A stretch of 59,176 nucleotides of DNA from Orenia metallireducens (GTDB lineage: Bacteria; Bacillota; Halanaerobiia; Halobacteroidales; Halobacteroidaceae). Within the stretch, counting starts at the first letter, position 1. Each line of letters begins with the position of its first letter. The notes under the pieces were generated by a model that searched no databases, was not told the origin of the DNA, and was given only the letters and a program-made list of their open reading frames with translations. The translations under genes and the position numbers were made by a program. Of this stretch, positions 1 to 8,252 are shown piece by piece. The DNA lies in the NCBI RefSeq assembly GCF_003001995.1, contig NZ_PVNB01000025.1:1-59176 (forward strand). Reading direction: 5' to 3'.

Positions 1-236
1 ATAAAGTTGATATGATATCTATCCTGGTCTACAATTTGACCCAATATCTTGAGCATATCCTTTAACCTCATCATTCCTTCTAATCTAGCTACTGGTATCA
101 TCCTTGCTCCTTCTAGTTTACTAATCTCATATCCTACCTTTTTATTTAAAATAATTACTCTTTTATTAAATCTATTCTTTTTAGAAATACTCTTTTTTAT
201 ATTTATCTTCTTTTCAAGAGCTTGTCCATAATTCAT
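1..236 (-). CDS. Partial hypothetical protein of the prophage/ICE
   Basis: An open frame runs from an ATG at 236 off the left edge, giving at least 78 residues. It starts MNYGQALEKK and is rich in Lys and Arg, with no recognised motif. A strong AAGGAGG sits eight bases upstream of the ATG, which argues for a real gene. It lies on the same strand as, and downstream of, the Cro-like gene at 684-896, so it is probably an early gene of the integrated element. Two alternative hairpins lie just upstream, one of which could hide the ribosome-binding site. Function unknown. Confidence 0.5.
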   Translation of the reverse strand, partial: MNYGQALEKKINIKKSISKKNRFNKRVIILNKKVGYEISKLEGARMIPVARLEGMMRLKDMLKILGQIVDQDRYHINF

Positions 237-377
237 CCAAGTAACCTCCTTTGAGGAGTTGTCATAACTCCCCATCTATGATATAATTGCATTAATATTA
301 AATTTATTAAACTTCCTAATCGCCTGTACCAGCAGGTGATTATTTTTTGTCCACTATTATCTGCTATATCTACCAAT

Positions 378-548
378 CTATATGACTTCCTTCCTACTTA
401 AACTATTTTTATTCTCACTTTGCTCTCTCTTTATCCTTCTTTTAACTACTTTAGCGTATATAGAATCAAACTCCTTACGCTTTAACTGCCTAAGTTCTTC
501 AGGAACATCAGCAATCGTTATATTGGTTATTCTCAACTCTACTCCCAC
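378..548 (-). CDS. Small basic protein (56 aa), GTG start
   Basis: A short frame starts at GTG 548 with a GGGGGG purine run six bases upstream, and encodes VGVELRITNI...LSRKEVI. It is highly charged, with many Lys, Arg and Glu residues in its second half, as in small phage or ICE early proteins. It lies between the Cro-like gene and the partial gene at the left edge, all on the minus strand, so the three are probably one early operon. No family was recognised. The GTG start and small size make this a moderate call. Confidence 0.4.
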   Translation of the reverse strand: MGVELRITNITIADVPEELRQLKRKEFDSIYAKVVKRRIKREQSENKNSLSRKEVI

Positions 549-674
549 AGCATCCCCCCTATTATGTATATCTTATTTTAGCAACGAATTGTCCTATGCT
601 TGGTTTTTTCTGCTAATAACCTTCATTCAATCTTTCACAACACATGAATAATCTTCATTATTATCGGAATACTA

Positions 675-691
675 GTTCACGTATCATGAAC
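675..691. promoter_or_regulatory. Operator-like palindrome at the end of the Cro-like gene
   Basis: GTTCACGTATCATGAAC is an imperfect 17-bp palindrome with the same GTTCA...TGAAC arms as the sites between the divergent regulators. It overlaps the stop codon of the Cro-like gene, about 220 bp from the main cluster, so it could act as an auxiliary operator. That role is inferred from sequence similarity only. Confidence 0.45.
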
Positions 692-896
692 TTAAATCTA
701 AAAAAATATCCTCATATGTCTTATTAGGAAATAAGGATAATATCTTATTAATTTCACTCTCTTTAAAATCACTCTTTCCATTCTCTTTATTTAAATAGGT
801 TCTAGGTGTAGTATCTAAGATTTCTGCCATATCTTCCTGAGTTAATGAGTTCTCTATCCTAATTCCCTTTAATCTCATATGTGATTTAATCTTCAT
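684..896 (-). CDS. Cro/CI-type helix-turn-helix regulator (70 aa)
   Basis: This small DNA-binding protein has a helix-turn-helix at about residues 12-40, including SLTQEDMAEILDTT. It is transcribed divergently from the ImmR-like repressor at 1071. The start is ATG 896 behind a GGGGGG ribosome-binding site. A consensus sigma-A promoter (941-969) drives it, and operators cover that promoter, as expected for the lytic/excision side of a lysogeny switch. By position it is the Cro- or Xis-side regulator of the element. It lacks any additional domain. Confidence 0.65.
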   Translation of the reverse strand: MKIKSHMRLKGIRIENSLTQEDMAEILDTTPRTYLNKENGKSDFKESEINKILSLFPNKTYEDIFLDLSS

Positions 897-913
897 ATTT
901 ACCCCCCTTTCTT

Positions 914-1043
914 GTTCACATATTGTGAACTTATATTTATATTATAGTTCATGTATCGTGTATTGTCAAGGGTTAAATTCATTTTGAGTGAATTATTTTT
1001 CACAATTAGTGAACTTTATAGATTTTATTCACATTATGTGTAA
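914..1043. promoter_or_regulatory. Array of five 17-bp operator sites
   Basis: Five related imperfect palindromes lie between the divergent regulators, at 914-930, 947-963, 977-993, 998-1014 and 1027-1043. The best is GTTCACATATTGTGAAC at 914-930, with perfect 7-bp arms around a 3-bp centre. The shared pattern is gTTCACA-N3-TGTGAAc. Centres are about 33, 30, 21 and 29 bp apart, roughly whole turns of DNA, which would put bound dimers on one face. The ImmR-like protein at 1071, the Cro-like protein, or both are the likely ligands (inference). Confidence 0.65.
941..969 (-). promoter_or_regulatory. Consensus sigma-A promoter of the Cro-like operon
   Basis: On the minus strand TTGACA (969-964) and TATAAT (946-941) are both perfect matches, separated by exactly 17 bp. 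The spacer is operator site 947-963, so a bound repressor would block RNA polymerase directly. A second operator (914-930) lies just downstream of the expected start site. Confidence 0.8.
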
Positions 1044-1070
1044 TAATATATTATATAAGGAGGTATCGTC

Positions 1071-1478
1071 ATGACTCTAGGAGAAAGACTTAGAAAGTTA
1101 AGAAAAGAAAGAAATCTTACTTTAGCTGATTTATCAAGTCACTTTCATATGAGAAAAAGCACTTTTTCTAATTATGAAAATGACTATAGAAAACCAAATG
1201 CAGACCTACTAGAAGAGTTAGCTGATTACTTTAATGTTTCTGTTGATTATCTATTAGGCAGAACCAATGAAAGAAATCCAATGGAAAAATTAACAGCTCT
1301 TGCCCCAGAAGGAACTTTAAAATTATTAACTGCTGAAGAGTTAGAATTTCTAAGGGAGTTAGCACAAGATGAACAGAGACAAGTACTGTTAAGAGAATCT
1401 AGAGGACTAACCGATAGAGACTTAGCTAAAGCAATTAGAATAATTAAAGCCTTTGTAGAAGAAGAGGAAAGTAAATAA
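1071..1478 (+). CDS. ImmR-type XRE-family repressor
   Basis: A 135-residue repressor with an N-terminal XRE helix-turn-helix (about residues 5-60; contains MRKSTFSNYENDYRKP and FNVSVDYLLGRTNE) and a charged C-terminal tail. The start is ATG 1071 behind AAGGAGG. It is followed 45 bp later by an ImmA-type metallopeptidase and then by a serine integrase on the same strand. In ICEBs1 and related phages the ImmR repressor is cleaved by ImmA to induce excision; the order here supports the same logic. It is expected to bind the operator array immediately upstream. Confidence 0.8.
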   Translation: MTLGERLRKLRKERNLTLADLSSHFHMRKSTFSNYENDYRKPNADLLEELADYFNVSVDYLLGRTNERNPMEKLTALAPEGTLKLLTAEELEFLRELAQDEQRQVLLRESRGLTDRDLAKAIRIIKAFVEEEESK

Positions 1479-1523
1479 CACACCTACTTTCCCCTTGCAT
1501 TACTATAAAGAAAGGAGATTTTT

Positions 1524-2003
1524 ATGTCTAAAATTAAGCACGCAGAAATAGTAGCTAGACAATTTTTAAAGAAACATAAGCTCAAAGTGCCAATCAATAT
1601 AGAAGAAATAGCTAAGCTTTTAAATATCAGAGTGACTTATGCTAGTTTTGAAGGTGATGGTGCTATCTTATACAATGGTAAAGCAAAATTAATAATCGTA
1701 AATAAAAATCAAGAAATTGGACAACTTCGTTTTAATATAGCCCATGAGATATCTCATTTTCTGTTAAAGCATAGAGGTAAAATCTTCAATACCCACCCTG
1801 GTGATGAAAAACCACTGTATGAAAAATGTGCAGATACTTGTGCTAGCGAATTATTAATTCCTAGAAATGAGTTAAAACGAAAACATTATCAATTTAATGG
1901 CGATATCCAAAAACTAAAAAATTATTTTCAGGTTTCTGAAAAAGCTATGATAACTAAAATGAATATTTTGAACTTACCTTATCACAATACCTTTTATAAG
2001 TGA
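1524..2003 (+). CDS. ImmA/IrrE-family metallopeptidase
   Basis: A 159-residue protein with the zinc-binding HEISH (HExxH) motif at residues 74-78, and a downstream CADTCASELLIPR segment typical of the ImmA/IrrE family. The start is ATG 1524 after GAAAGGAGA. It lies directly after the XRE repressor, the usual partner and substrate of these site-specific anti-repressor proteases. It probably cleaves the ImmR-like repressor after DNA damage or a mating signal and so frees the element's promoters. The catalytic motif is seen; the substrate is inferred from gene order. Confidence 0.85.
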   Translation: MSKIKHAEIVARQFLKKHKLKVPINIEEIAKLLNIRVTYASFEGDGAILYNGKAKLIIVNKNQEIGQLRFNIAHEISHFLLKHRGKIFNTHPGDEKPLYEKCADTCASELLIPRNELKRKHYQFNGDIQKLKNYFQVSEKAMITKMNILNLPYHNTFYK

Positions 2004-2160
2004 TATTTATTTTTTACCTTATAAAAGAATTTTTTAACTATTATTCTTTTATATGTAATATGATATCAAAGCAATACTAACTTTTTATAAATACATAAAG
2101 GTTACTAAGGGATACTAATGATAATTAGAAATTAAAATTATATTATAAGGAGGAATTGAT

Positions 2161-3735
2161 ATGAAAAGAGCTATAGCTTATATTAGAGTATCTAGAGCCA
2201 GAGACAATATGATTACTCAAGATACACAATTAGAAAAGATTAAGCAATATTGTAGATTACATGAAATTAAGCTAGTAGATGTCTACTCTGACCTTGATTA
2301 CTCTGGTCGTTCTACAGACAGACCTGGTTTTCAAAAATTATTCAAAGATATCAAGCATGGAAAATTAGACGCTGATTATTTAATGGTCTATAAGCTAGAC
2401 CGCTTTGCAAGATCAGTTACATCATTCCATAAATATATGAATGCCCTTGATAGTTATGGCATCAACTTTATCTCAATCACCCAACAATTTGATACTTCTA
2501 CTCCAATTGGAAGATTAATTCGTAATATCCTAGTAGACTTTGCCCAATTTGAGTCAGAAATGATAGCAGAAAGAGTCAAAGATAATCTTACCAAAAATGC
2601 AGCAGATGGTAATTGGAATGGTGGTCCCTTACCCTTTGGTTACGAATTAGATGAAAAAAGTAATATCTTAATTCCCAAAGAAGATGAAGCAGAGATTGTT
2701 AGAAACTTTTTTGACTGGTATTTAGAAGCTGGTGGCAGCTTTAATCAAATAGCTCAAAAAGTTAATAAAGAAGGAATTACAACCTCTAATAATAATCTAT
2801 GGGCTCCATCACGTATCGGAGAAATTATTTCCCATCCTCTTTATTGTATAGCTGATGAAAAATCTATTAATTACTTTGAAAAGAAAGAGATTAAGGTTTT
2901 TAATAAAGAGACAGCAAATGGAAAAAATGGTTTAATGAGATATAATAGACGTACTTCAGATGGAACTCTAAATGAAGAAGAAAACTGGTTAATATCAGTT
3001 GGTCACCATCAAGGACTTATACCATCAGATAAATTCATTCAAGCCCAATATAAACGTAAAAGAAGGTCAAAACGCCCTCCACGAGCTGGAACTAGTACTA
3101 AAGGACTTTTAGCCTACCTATTAAAATGTGGCAAATGTGGTCGAGCTATGACTTTTTATTCATCTACTAAGACCTTAGCTAACAATAGAAAAAAGACCTA
3201 TAGATATTATGTCTGCCGAGGAAGAAATCTAGGGAAATCAGTTTGTAATGGTCAAAGAGTGAATGCAGATAAAGTAGATGAATTAGTAATTAAGCAGATC
3301 CAAAATACAGACCATGAGAAATTTAATAATCTTCTTAATAAGGTAAGAGATGATTTAAAATACTCTATTAATAACTTAGAAAATAAAAGATTAATCTTAA
3401 AAAGAGATCTAGAACAATTCGAGAAAGAAGAAAAGAATTTATTAGATAAATTTAAAAAGACGAAGTCAGATCGATTAATATCTCTTATAGAAGATGAAGT
3501 AGAGGAGATCGCTGAAAAAAAGATTAAGATAGAGAATAAGTTAATAGAAATAGAAAATAAGTTAGATGAAAATCAATCTCAAATTTATTCAGATGAGTAT
3601 CTATTAAATAAAATACATGAGTTTAATGAAAACTTTGATGAAATGACCTTTGAAGAAAAACGTAGCAGTCTACAAAGTATAATTAATAAAATCACTTATG
3701 ATGAAGGGGATATTGAATTAGATCTATTCTTTTAA
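2161..3735 (+). CDS. Large serine site-specific recombinase (integrase)
   Basis: A 524-residue resolvase/invertase-type integrase. The N-terminal catalytic domain starts AIAYIRVS with the nucleophilic Ser at about 11, followed by DYSGRSTDRPGF and YKLDRFARS. A recombinase domain follows, then a zinc ribbon (LKCGKCGRA ... VCNG, about 320-365), then a long coiled coil (about 380-470). This is the architecture of phage and ICE large serine integrases that catalyse attP x attB recombination. It lies at the very end of the element, nine bases from the stop codon of a convergent host gene. RBS AAGGAGG; start ATG 2161. Confidence 0.93.
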   Translation: MKRAIAYIRVSRARDNMITQDTQLEKIKQYCRLHEIKLVDVYSDLDYSGRSTDRPGFQKLFKDIKHGKLDADYLMVYKLDRFARSVTSFHKYMNALDSYGINFISITQQFDTSTPIGRLIRNILVDFAQFESEMIAERVKDNLTKNAADGNWNGGPLPFGYELDEKSNILIPKEDEAEIVRNFFDWYLEAGGSFNQIAQKVNKEGITTSNNNLWAPSRIGEIISHPLYCIADEKSINYFEKKEIKVFNKETANGKNGLMRYNRRTSDGTLNEEENWLISVGHHQGLIPSDKFIQAQYKRKRRSKRPPRAGTSTKGLLAYLLKCGKCGRAMTFYSSTKTLANNRKKTYRYYVCRGRNLGKSVCNGQRVNADKVDELVIKQIQNTDHEKFNNLLNKVRDDLKYSINNLENKRLILKRDLEQFEKEEKNLLDKFKKTKSDRLISLIEDEVEEIAEKKIKIENKLIEIENKLDENQSQIYSDEYLLNKIHEFNENFDEMTFEEKRSSLQSIINKITYDEGDIELDLFF

Positions 3736-3775
3736 CTTAGCTTTCATAGTTGTACTTTGTAACTGTATGATTCAT
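3733..3775. other. Predicted element/host junction (att region)
   Basis: The integrase stops at 3735 and the convergent ferritin-like gene stops at 3744, so the host/element boundary must lie here or within the 3' end of that gene. Large serine integrases usually sit next to their attachment site. The matching copy of the core would be outside the window to the left, so no direct repeat can be shown. Confidence 0.3.
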
Positions 3776-4229
3776 CGTGCATTGCATTAAAGAAAATATC
3801 TCGTAAATATGGATTATTTGTCATTAAATAATAACTCTTATACTTCTTATAATCTGCAGTCTCATCTAAAACCCTCTTCTCTAAATACTCCTGATAATTA
3901 TCTACATCTAATTCAAACTCATATTCATATTGAGAGACAAATTTATCACTAGTTAGCCTTTCATAAGCCTTCTGTAGCTGATAAGCATGCTCTCTTTCAT
4001 CTTTAGCAAATTCATTAATCATCTCAGCAGCAAACTGATTTGGAGCTATATCAGCTAAAGATCTATAATAAGCTGAATCCCTTAGTTCACTTTCAATTGC
4101 TAAATACATCTCCTGTAATAGAAAGGATAAATCTTCTCCATTGACTTCTTTAACACTTTCCTTTTTCATCTTCATCAATTCTCTGCTTATCTCTAATATA
4201 TCCTTCTGTGTTAGATTATTTAATTTCAT
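3744..4229 (-). CDS. Ferritin-like/rubrerythrin-type protein
   Basis: A 161-residue helical protein. Residues about 38-85 contain an E...YYRSLA...A..MINEFAKDEREHA pattern, the carboxylate/His spacing of the ferritin-like diiron superfamily. The true start is ATG 4229, with GGAGGG upstream; an open frame extends further 5' but has no ribosome-binding site. Its 3' end abuts the integrase of the mobile element. Metal binding is likely, but its role (peroxide handling or spore coat) cannot be read from sequence. Confidence 0.6.
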   Translation of the reverse strand: MKLNNLTQKDILEISRELMKMKKESVKEVNGEDLSFLLQEMYLAIESELRDSAYYRSLADIAPNQFAAEMINEFAKDEREHAYQLQKAYERLTSDKFVSQYEYEFELDVDNYQEYLEKRVLDETADYKKYKSYYLMTNNPYLRDIFFNAMHDESYSYKVQL

Positions 4230-4299
4230 TAACCACCCTCCTTTCTTAATAACATTATATTCCAACCAATAAAAAACGTTCCTGTCATCTATACCTCTT

Positions 4300-4704
4300 T
4301 TAAGAATCAGAACAAGGATCTGGTGGTTTAGGAGATGGGGGTTGCTTAGGTGGTTGACAGATCCCACCTGCTAATAAACAAGTAAAGACAAAAAGTGCAA
4401 TCACTATAACAATTATCAAAATATTAAATAAAACAATCAGATTCGTAGGTGAATAGCTTTTATCATCATACTCCTCTTCTATTTTTTCTTCAGTAAAGGG
4501 GGGCAACACTGGTCCTTCTGGTGGTATTGGAGGCACTAATAAATCTTGATAAGCTAATATGCTAGCTATAAACCCTATGGCTGTAGAAATAACACCAAGA
4601 GTATCTGCAAAGGTTGCTTCTCCTATTATTCCTGCTCCCTCTTGTTGTAACTTTGTCTTACTAAGGCTATTTGAGGTTATACTTTTTAGCAGTTTTAGAA
4701 ACAT
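4300..4704 (-). CDS. Small two-helix membrane protein with Pro-rich segments
   Basis: A 134-residue protein with a hydrophobic stretch at about 33-52, a Pro-rich acidic linker (VPPIPPEGPVLPPF), a second membrane helix at about 88-112 (LIVLFNILIIVIVIALFVF) and a Pro/Cys-containing tail (CQPPKQPPSPKPPDPC). RBS GGAGG precedes ATG 4704. No family was recognised. It lies 70 bp upstream of the ferritin-like gene on the same strand, so the two may be co-transcribed. Confidence 0.5.
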   Translation of the reverse strand: MFLKLLKSITSNSLSKTKLQQEGAGIIGEATFADTLGVISTAIGFIASILAYQDLLVPPIPPEGPVLPPFTEEKIEEEYDDKSYSPTNLIVLFNILIIVIVIALFVFTCLLAGGICQPPKQPPSPKPPDPCSDS

Positions 4705-4786
4705 TAAATTCCCTCCTTTCTACTTATTAATTTATTCAGATCTTACTAACTTGGTGAAATAAGAATAGATTGAATGCATATAAAAA

Positions 4787-4818
4787 GACAAAAACCCCCT
4801 AAATAAAGGATTTTTGTC
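4787..4818 (-). terminator. Rho-independent terminator of the NMT1-like ABC operon
   Basis: The stem pairs GACAAAAA with TTTTTGTC plus GG/CC pairs, and on the minus strand a T-rich tail follows. It lies just after the permease stop at 4821. Confidence 0.75.
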
Positions 4819-4820
4819 TA

Positions 4821-5651
4821 TTAATTCTCCCATTTAATCAATCTCTTCTCTAACCAGACTATTAAATAATATAATAGACCTGCAACTATACAGAGAATAA
4901 TCACACTGGTCATTACCAAGCTTAGCTTAAAGACTTGACCACCATAGACTATCAGATAACCTAATCCAGCTTTAGAAACTAAAAATTCTCCCACTATCGT
5001 TCCTACCAAAGATAATCCTATATTTACCTTTAAGGCAGAAAAGATAGTCGGCAAATTCTCCATCAAAACTACCTTCTTAAAGATTTGAAACTGATTTGCT
5101 CCAAGAGTACGTAGTAGCTTAATCTTATTATTATCTGTCTCCCTAAAGCCATTATAGACCATCATAATAGTTACTATGATAGATACTAATAATGACATCC
5201 CTATAATGGCAGTCACCCCATTACCTAACCAGATAATCAAGATTGGGCCCAAGGCCATCTTAGGTAATGCATTTAGTAAGACAATATAAGGTTCAAAAAC
5301 CTTTGATAGATAATCAGACCACCATAAAGCAGTAGCTACTATCAAACCTATTATTGCTCCTAAAGTAAATCCTACCAAGGTCTCATAAATTGTAGTCCAA
5401 GTATGTTTAACCAGTTCTCCATTTAAAGCCATCTTGTAGATGGTCTTAGCTATCTGGGTTGGGTAGCTGGTAATGAATGGATCAATAACTTTATACCTAG
5501 CAGCCAGCTCCCAAGCTATTATAACTACTGCTAAAATAGCTAGTTGAGAGAACTTAACTCCTATCTTCTTTAGCCTAACCCTCTTTAAATATTGACCATG
5601 CTCTGTAGTAACAGCATCTTTAGTCAATATCCTTTCAATAAACTTAAACAT
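4821..5651 (-). CDS. ABC transporter permease (SsuC/TauC/ThiX type)
   Basis: A 276-residue inner-membrane permease with about six membrane helices. The BPD_transp_1 coupling region is LRTLGANQFQIFKKVVLMEN, near residue 195. The start ATG 5651 has GGGAGGAG upstream and overlaps the end of the ATPase gene by eight bases; a longer frame lacks a ribosome-binding site. It is the last gene of a binding protein-ATPase-permease operon. The family imports sulfonates, taurine, nitrate or thiamine precursors; the substrate cannot be read from sequence. Confidence 0.88.
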   Translation of the reverse strand: MFKFIERILTKDAVTTEHGQYLKRVRLKKIGVKFSQLAILAVVIIAWELAARYKVIDPFITSYPTQIAKTIYKMALNGELVKHTWTTIYETLVGFTLGAIIGLIVATALWWSDYLSKVFEPYIVLLNALPKMALGPILIIWLGNGVTAIIGMSLLVSIIVTIMMVYNGFRETDNNKIKLLRTLGANQFQIFKKVVLMENLPTIFSALKVNIGLSLVGTIVGEFLVSKAGLGYLIVYGGQVFKLSLVMTSVIILCIVAGLLYYLIVWLEKRLIKWEN

Positions 5652-6411
5652 AGATATCCAACTCCTCCCATAAGGAATTGAAGTACCTGTTAAACTCTGT
5701 TGCTTCTCTTGCTTTAAAGGTAGAATACTCTCCATCGATAGTTAAATCTATCTTGTAATCACTCTTGATCTCTCCAGGGCGTTCACTAAAGACCAGCACC
5801 CTATCAGACATAGCAATTGCCTCTCCAATATCATGAGTTACTAAAATAACAGTCTTCTTCTCTTCCCTTAATATCTGTGCCACCTCATCTTCTAAGGCCA
5901 ATTTAGTATGGTAATCTAATGCAGAGAAGGGTTCATCCAATAAGAGAATGTCAGGCTCAATAGCCAATGTTCTAGCCAAAGCAACCCTCTGTCTCATCCC
6001 CCCTGATAATTGGGTAGGATAATAATCTTCAAAATCTCCTAGTCCATAATCAGCTAATAATTGGCGTGCCCTCTTTCTACTAGAATCATTGAGTTCACCT
6101 CTAATTTCCAATCCCAATAAGACATTATCTAAGATACTTCTCCAAGGGAATAAATAATCTTCCTGCAGCATATAAGCAACTCTTTGATTGATGCCATCTA
6201 CCTCTTTACTATCGATCATCACTTGACCATCTGTTGGGGATAGTAACCCTGCCAAAAGTGATAAGGTAGTACTCTTACCACAGCCACTAGGACCAATTAA
6301 ACTGACAAATTGATTATCTTCTATAGTAAAGCTTAGGTCTTTAAGAGCTTCTGTCTCACCTTCTAAAGTATGGTACTTCATTCCTACAGCTTTAAACTCT
6401 ACCTTAGACAT
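5644..6411 (-). CDS. ABC transporter ATP-binding protein (SsuB/TauB type)
   Basis: A 255-residue nucleotide-binding subunit with Walker A GPSGCGKST (about 39-47), Q-loop LQEDYLFPW, signature LSGGMRQRVALAR, Walker B ILLLDEPFSALD and switch His in VTHDIGEA. It would energise the permease encoded directly downstream. The short QEDYLFPW segment is typical of the nitrate/sulfonate/taurine importer subfamily. It lies 13 bp after the binding-protein gene in one operon. Confidence 0.93.
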   Translation of the reverse strand: MSKVEFKAVGMKYHTLEGETEALKDLSFTIEDNQFVSLIGPSGCGKSTTLSLLAGLLSPTDGQVMIDSKEVDGINQRVAYMLQEDYLFPWRSILDNVLLGLEIRGELNDSSRKRARQLLADYGLGDFEDYYPTQLSGGMRQRVALARTLAIEPDILLLDEPFSALDYHTKLALEDEVAQILREEKKTVILVTHDIGEAIAMSDRVLVFSERPGEIKSDYKIDLTIDGEYSTFKAREATEFNRYFNSLWEELDIYV

Positions 6412-6424
6412 GACTACCCCCCCT

Positions 6425-7414
6425 TTACTCTACTAAGTAGATGGCTCTTCTAGCAAAGCTAGTATTGACTAATATTCCATAGTCAACAATCTCTTCTAGC
6501 TCTCCAGCCTCCATAATAATCTCTTGCCAATGTCTAAAATCTCTTCTCTTTAGAATCGGATTATGTGCCCAAGTCTCTTGGCTCTTATATCTATCCACTA
6601 CCTTTACTAAAATATTAAAGTCTATATTCGGAAAAGAAGGTCTAATCACTCTAGCTATCTCTATAGCAGAATGGGAATAAACCCACTTTTGAGCACGATA
6701 AACCGCTTTAGTAAATTTTAAGACTGTTTGTGGATTCTCTTTAATATAGTTCTTTCTTGCCATATAGACTGTATAAGGTACCTTTCCACCAAGCTTTCCA
6801 AAAGAGGCTACTACATGAGCTGCACCTGTAGCTTCTAATTGTGATGCCTTTGGCTCAAATAACTGTACAAAATCACCTAATCCATTCTTAAAGGCTGGTG
6901 CATTTGCAGTAAAATCTAAATTAGTAATAATCTCTACATCCTTAAAGGGCTCGATCCCATTATGGCGCAGAGTATATTCCATCACCATCTCTGGAGCACC
7001 GCCTGGACGGTTACCAACAACCTTCTTACCCCTTAGATCATCTATAGTGAAATCAGGCATCGGCTCTCTTGCCAATAGAAAAGAACCTGCTGTCTGGGTC
7101 AATTGGGCAAAATTGACCAAATAATTATCTGCCCCTTGCTGATAAATATATACAGTAGTCTCTGGACCTATTAAAGCTATATCAGCATGATTAGACATTA
7201 AGCTAGTAGCAGCTTTATCACCACCCCAAGCAGTAGATAACTCTATATCCAACCCTTCATCAGCAAAGAATCCTTTATGTATTGCAACATATTGAGGTGC
7301 ATAGAAGATAGAATGAACAACTTCATTTAACCTAACCTTAGTCTTTGCAAAAGCACCAAAGCTTACGGTTAATAACAAGACCAAAACCAAACTTCCAATC
7401 AGTAATCTCTTCAT
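6425..7414 (-). CDS. NMT1/THI5-like ABC substrate-binding protein
   Basis: A 329-residue secreted solute-binding protein. A signal peptide (KRLLIGSLVLVLLLTVSFG) is followed by an SsuA/THI5-like periplasmic-binding fold with FYAPQYVAIHKGFFADEGLD near residue 45. The start is ATG 7414 with GGGAGGTGA in front. First gene of the importer operon. The family covers sulfonate, taurine, nitrate and pyrimidine-precursor binding; no TPP-type riboswitch was seen upstream and the CCCFC motif of THI5 synthase is absent. Substrate left open. Confidence 0.85.
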   Translation of the reverse strand: MKRLLIGSLVLVLLLTVSFGAFAKTKVRLNEVVHSIFYAPQYVAIHKGFFADEGLDIELSTAWGGDKAATSLMSNHADIALIGPETTVYIYQQGADNYLVNFAQLTQTAGSFLLAREPMPDFTIDDLRGKKVVGNRPGGAPEMVMEYTLRHNGIEPFKDVEIITNLDFTANAPAFKNGLGDFVQLFEPKASQLEATGAAHVVASFGKLGGKVPYTVYMARKNYIKENPQTVLKFTKAVYRAQKWVYSHSAIEIARVIRPSFPNIDFNILVKVVDRYKSQETWAHNPILKRRDFRHWQEIIMEAGELEEIVDYGILVNTSFARRAIYLVE

Positions 7415-7472
7415 CAAATCACCTCCCAATTTTTATACATATATTCTATGTACCATTAATTGAAACTGTGAA

Positions 7473-7502
7473 TAAAAAAAACGAGATCCCTGAGAATCTC
7501 GT
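7473..7502 (-). terminator. Rho-independent terminator after the TPR gene
   Basis: The stem ACGAGAT(T)C/GGATCTCGT is followed on the minus strand by eight T residues. It lies 15 bp after the stop of the TPR protein gene. Confidence 0.9.
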
Positions 7503-7517
7503 CCAAATCAATGTTAT

Positions 7518-8129
7518 TTAATTTAAGAATAAAGAGACACCTTTACCACCTTTGCCGATATGATATAAAGCCTTAAAGATTTTACCCTTCTTATAATAGT
7601 TGGCTCCTAAGAGAAAGTGGGTATATTCATTCTCTTCTATCTCTAAAGACTTCTTCAATGCTTTCTCAGCCTGATTGTAATTCTTTAATTCATGCTCTAC
7701 TACAGCCAAATAATTATAGGTCCAAATATTTTCTGAATCTAACTTAACTAATCTATCAAATAACTCTTTAGAATCCTGATAATCCTTCATTATATAATAA
7801 GCAAATGCTAAATAATTACTATCTATAATATCATTACTATTCTTCTCTACTATCATCTTATATTTAGGTATAGTCTCTTTTAACACTTTTTTTCCTTTAT
7901 TCTCATCTAAACTCTTAAATATCTCTGTAGCTTGCTCTATCTTCCCTAAGTTAGCATAGGCAACCGCTAATTCATAGTTTACTACTATATTCTCTCCACT
8001 GTCCTCTAATAGCTTGTTTCTCTCTAAAGCTACCTCTTCCCATTTACCTTCAACTTTACTAACAGCCCAAGCTTTATTAGGGAATAATATTATTGAAAGC
8101 AGTAATAGGATTAGTAAGAATCTCTTCAT
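7518..8129 (-). CDS. Secreted tetratricopeptide-repeat protein
   Basis: A 203-residue protein with a signal peptide (LLILLLLSIILF, then a WAVS cleavage region). At least three TPR-like helical pairs follow, for example YLAFAYYIMKDYQDSKELF and YLAVVEHELKNYNQAEKAL. It is probably exported to the periplasm and used for protein-protein contacts. It stands alone between terminators. RBS is a GGGGG run upstream of ATG 8129. No specific partner can be named. Confidence 0.7.
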   Translation of the reverse strand: MKRFLLILLLLSIILFPNKAWAVSKVEGKWEEVALERNKLLEDSGENIVVNYELAVAYANLGKIEQATEIFKSLDENKGKKVLKETIPKYKMIVEKNSNDIIDSNYLAFAYYIMKDYQDSKELFDRLVKLDSENIWTYNYLAVVEHELKNYNQAEKALKKSLEIEENEYTHFLLGANYYKKGKIFKALYHIGKGGKGVSLFLN

Positions 8130-8252
8130 ATAACTTTTCCCCCTAAGATATTAAATTAATTCTTTTTACTATAACTATTCAATATCTAACAAGGAATACC
8201 TCTTCTAAATTTATATTTCCTGAATATTTTATAAAAGGATAAAATTTGAACT

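Noticed and set aside
2022-2055. A terminator after the ImmA-like gene
   Set aside because: The ATAAAAGAA/TTCTTTTAT pairing is only A-T rich with a long loop and would be weak; the integrase may be transcribed through it.
4230-4367. N-terminal extension of the ferritin-like gene
   Set aside because: The extension has no ribosome-binding site and an unusual composition, while ATG 4229 has GGAGGG directly upstream.
7415-7470. Possible TPP riboswitch in front of the NMT1-like operon
   Set aside because: The leader is too short and AT-rich and lacks the conserved TPP-box sequences.
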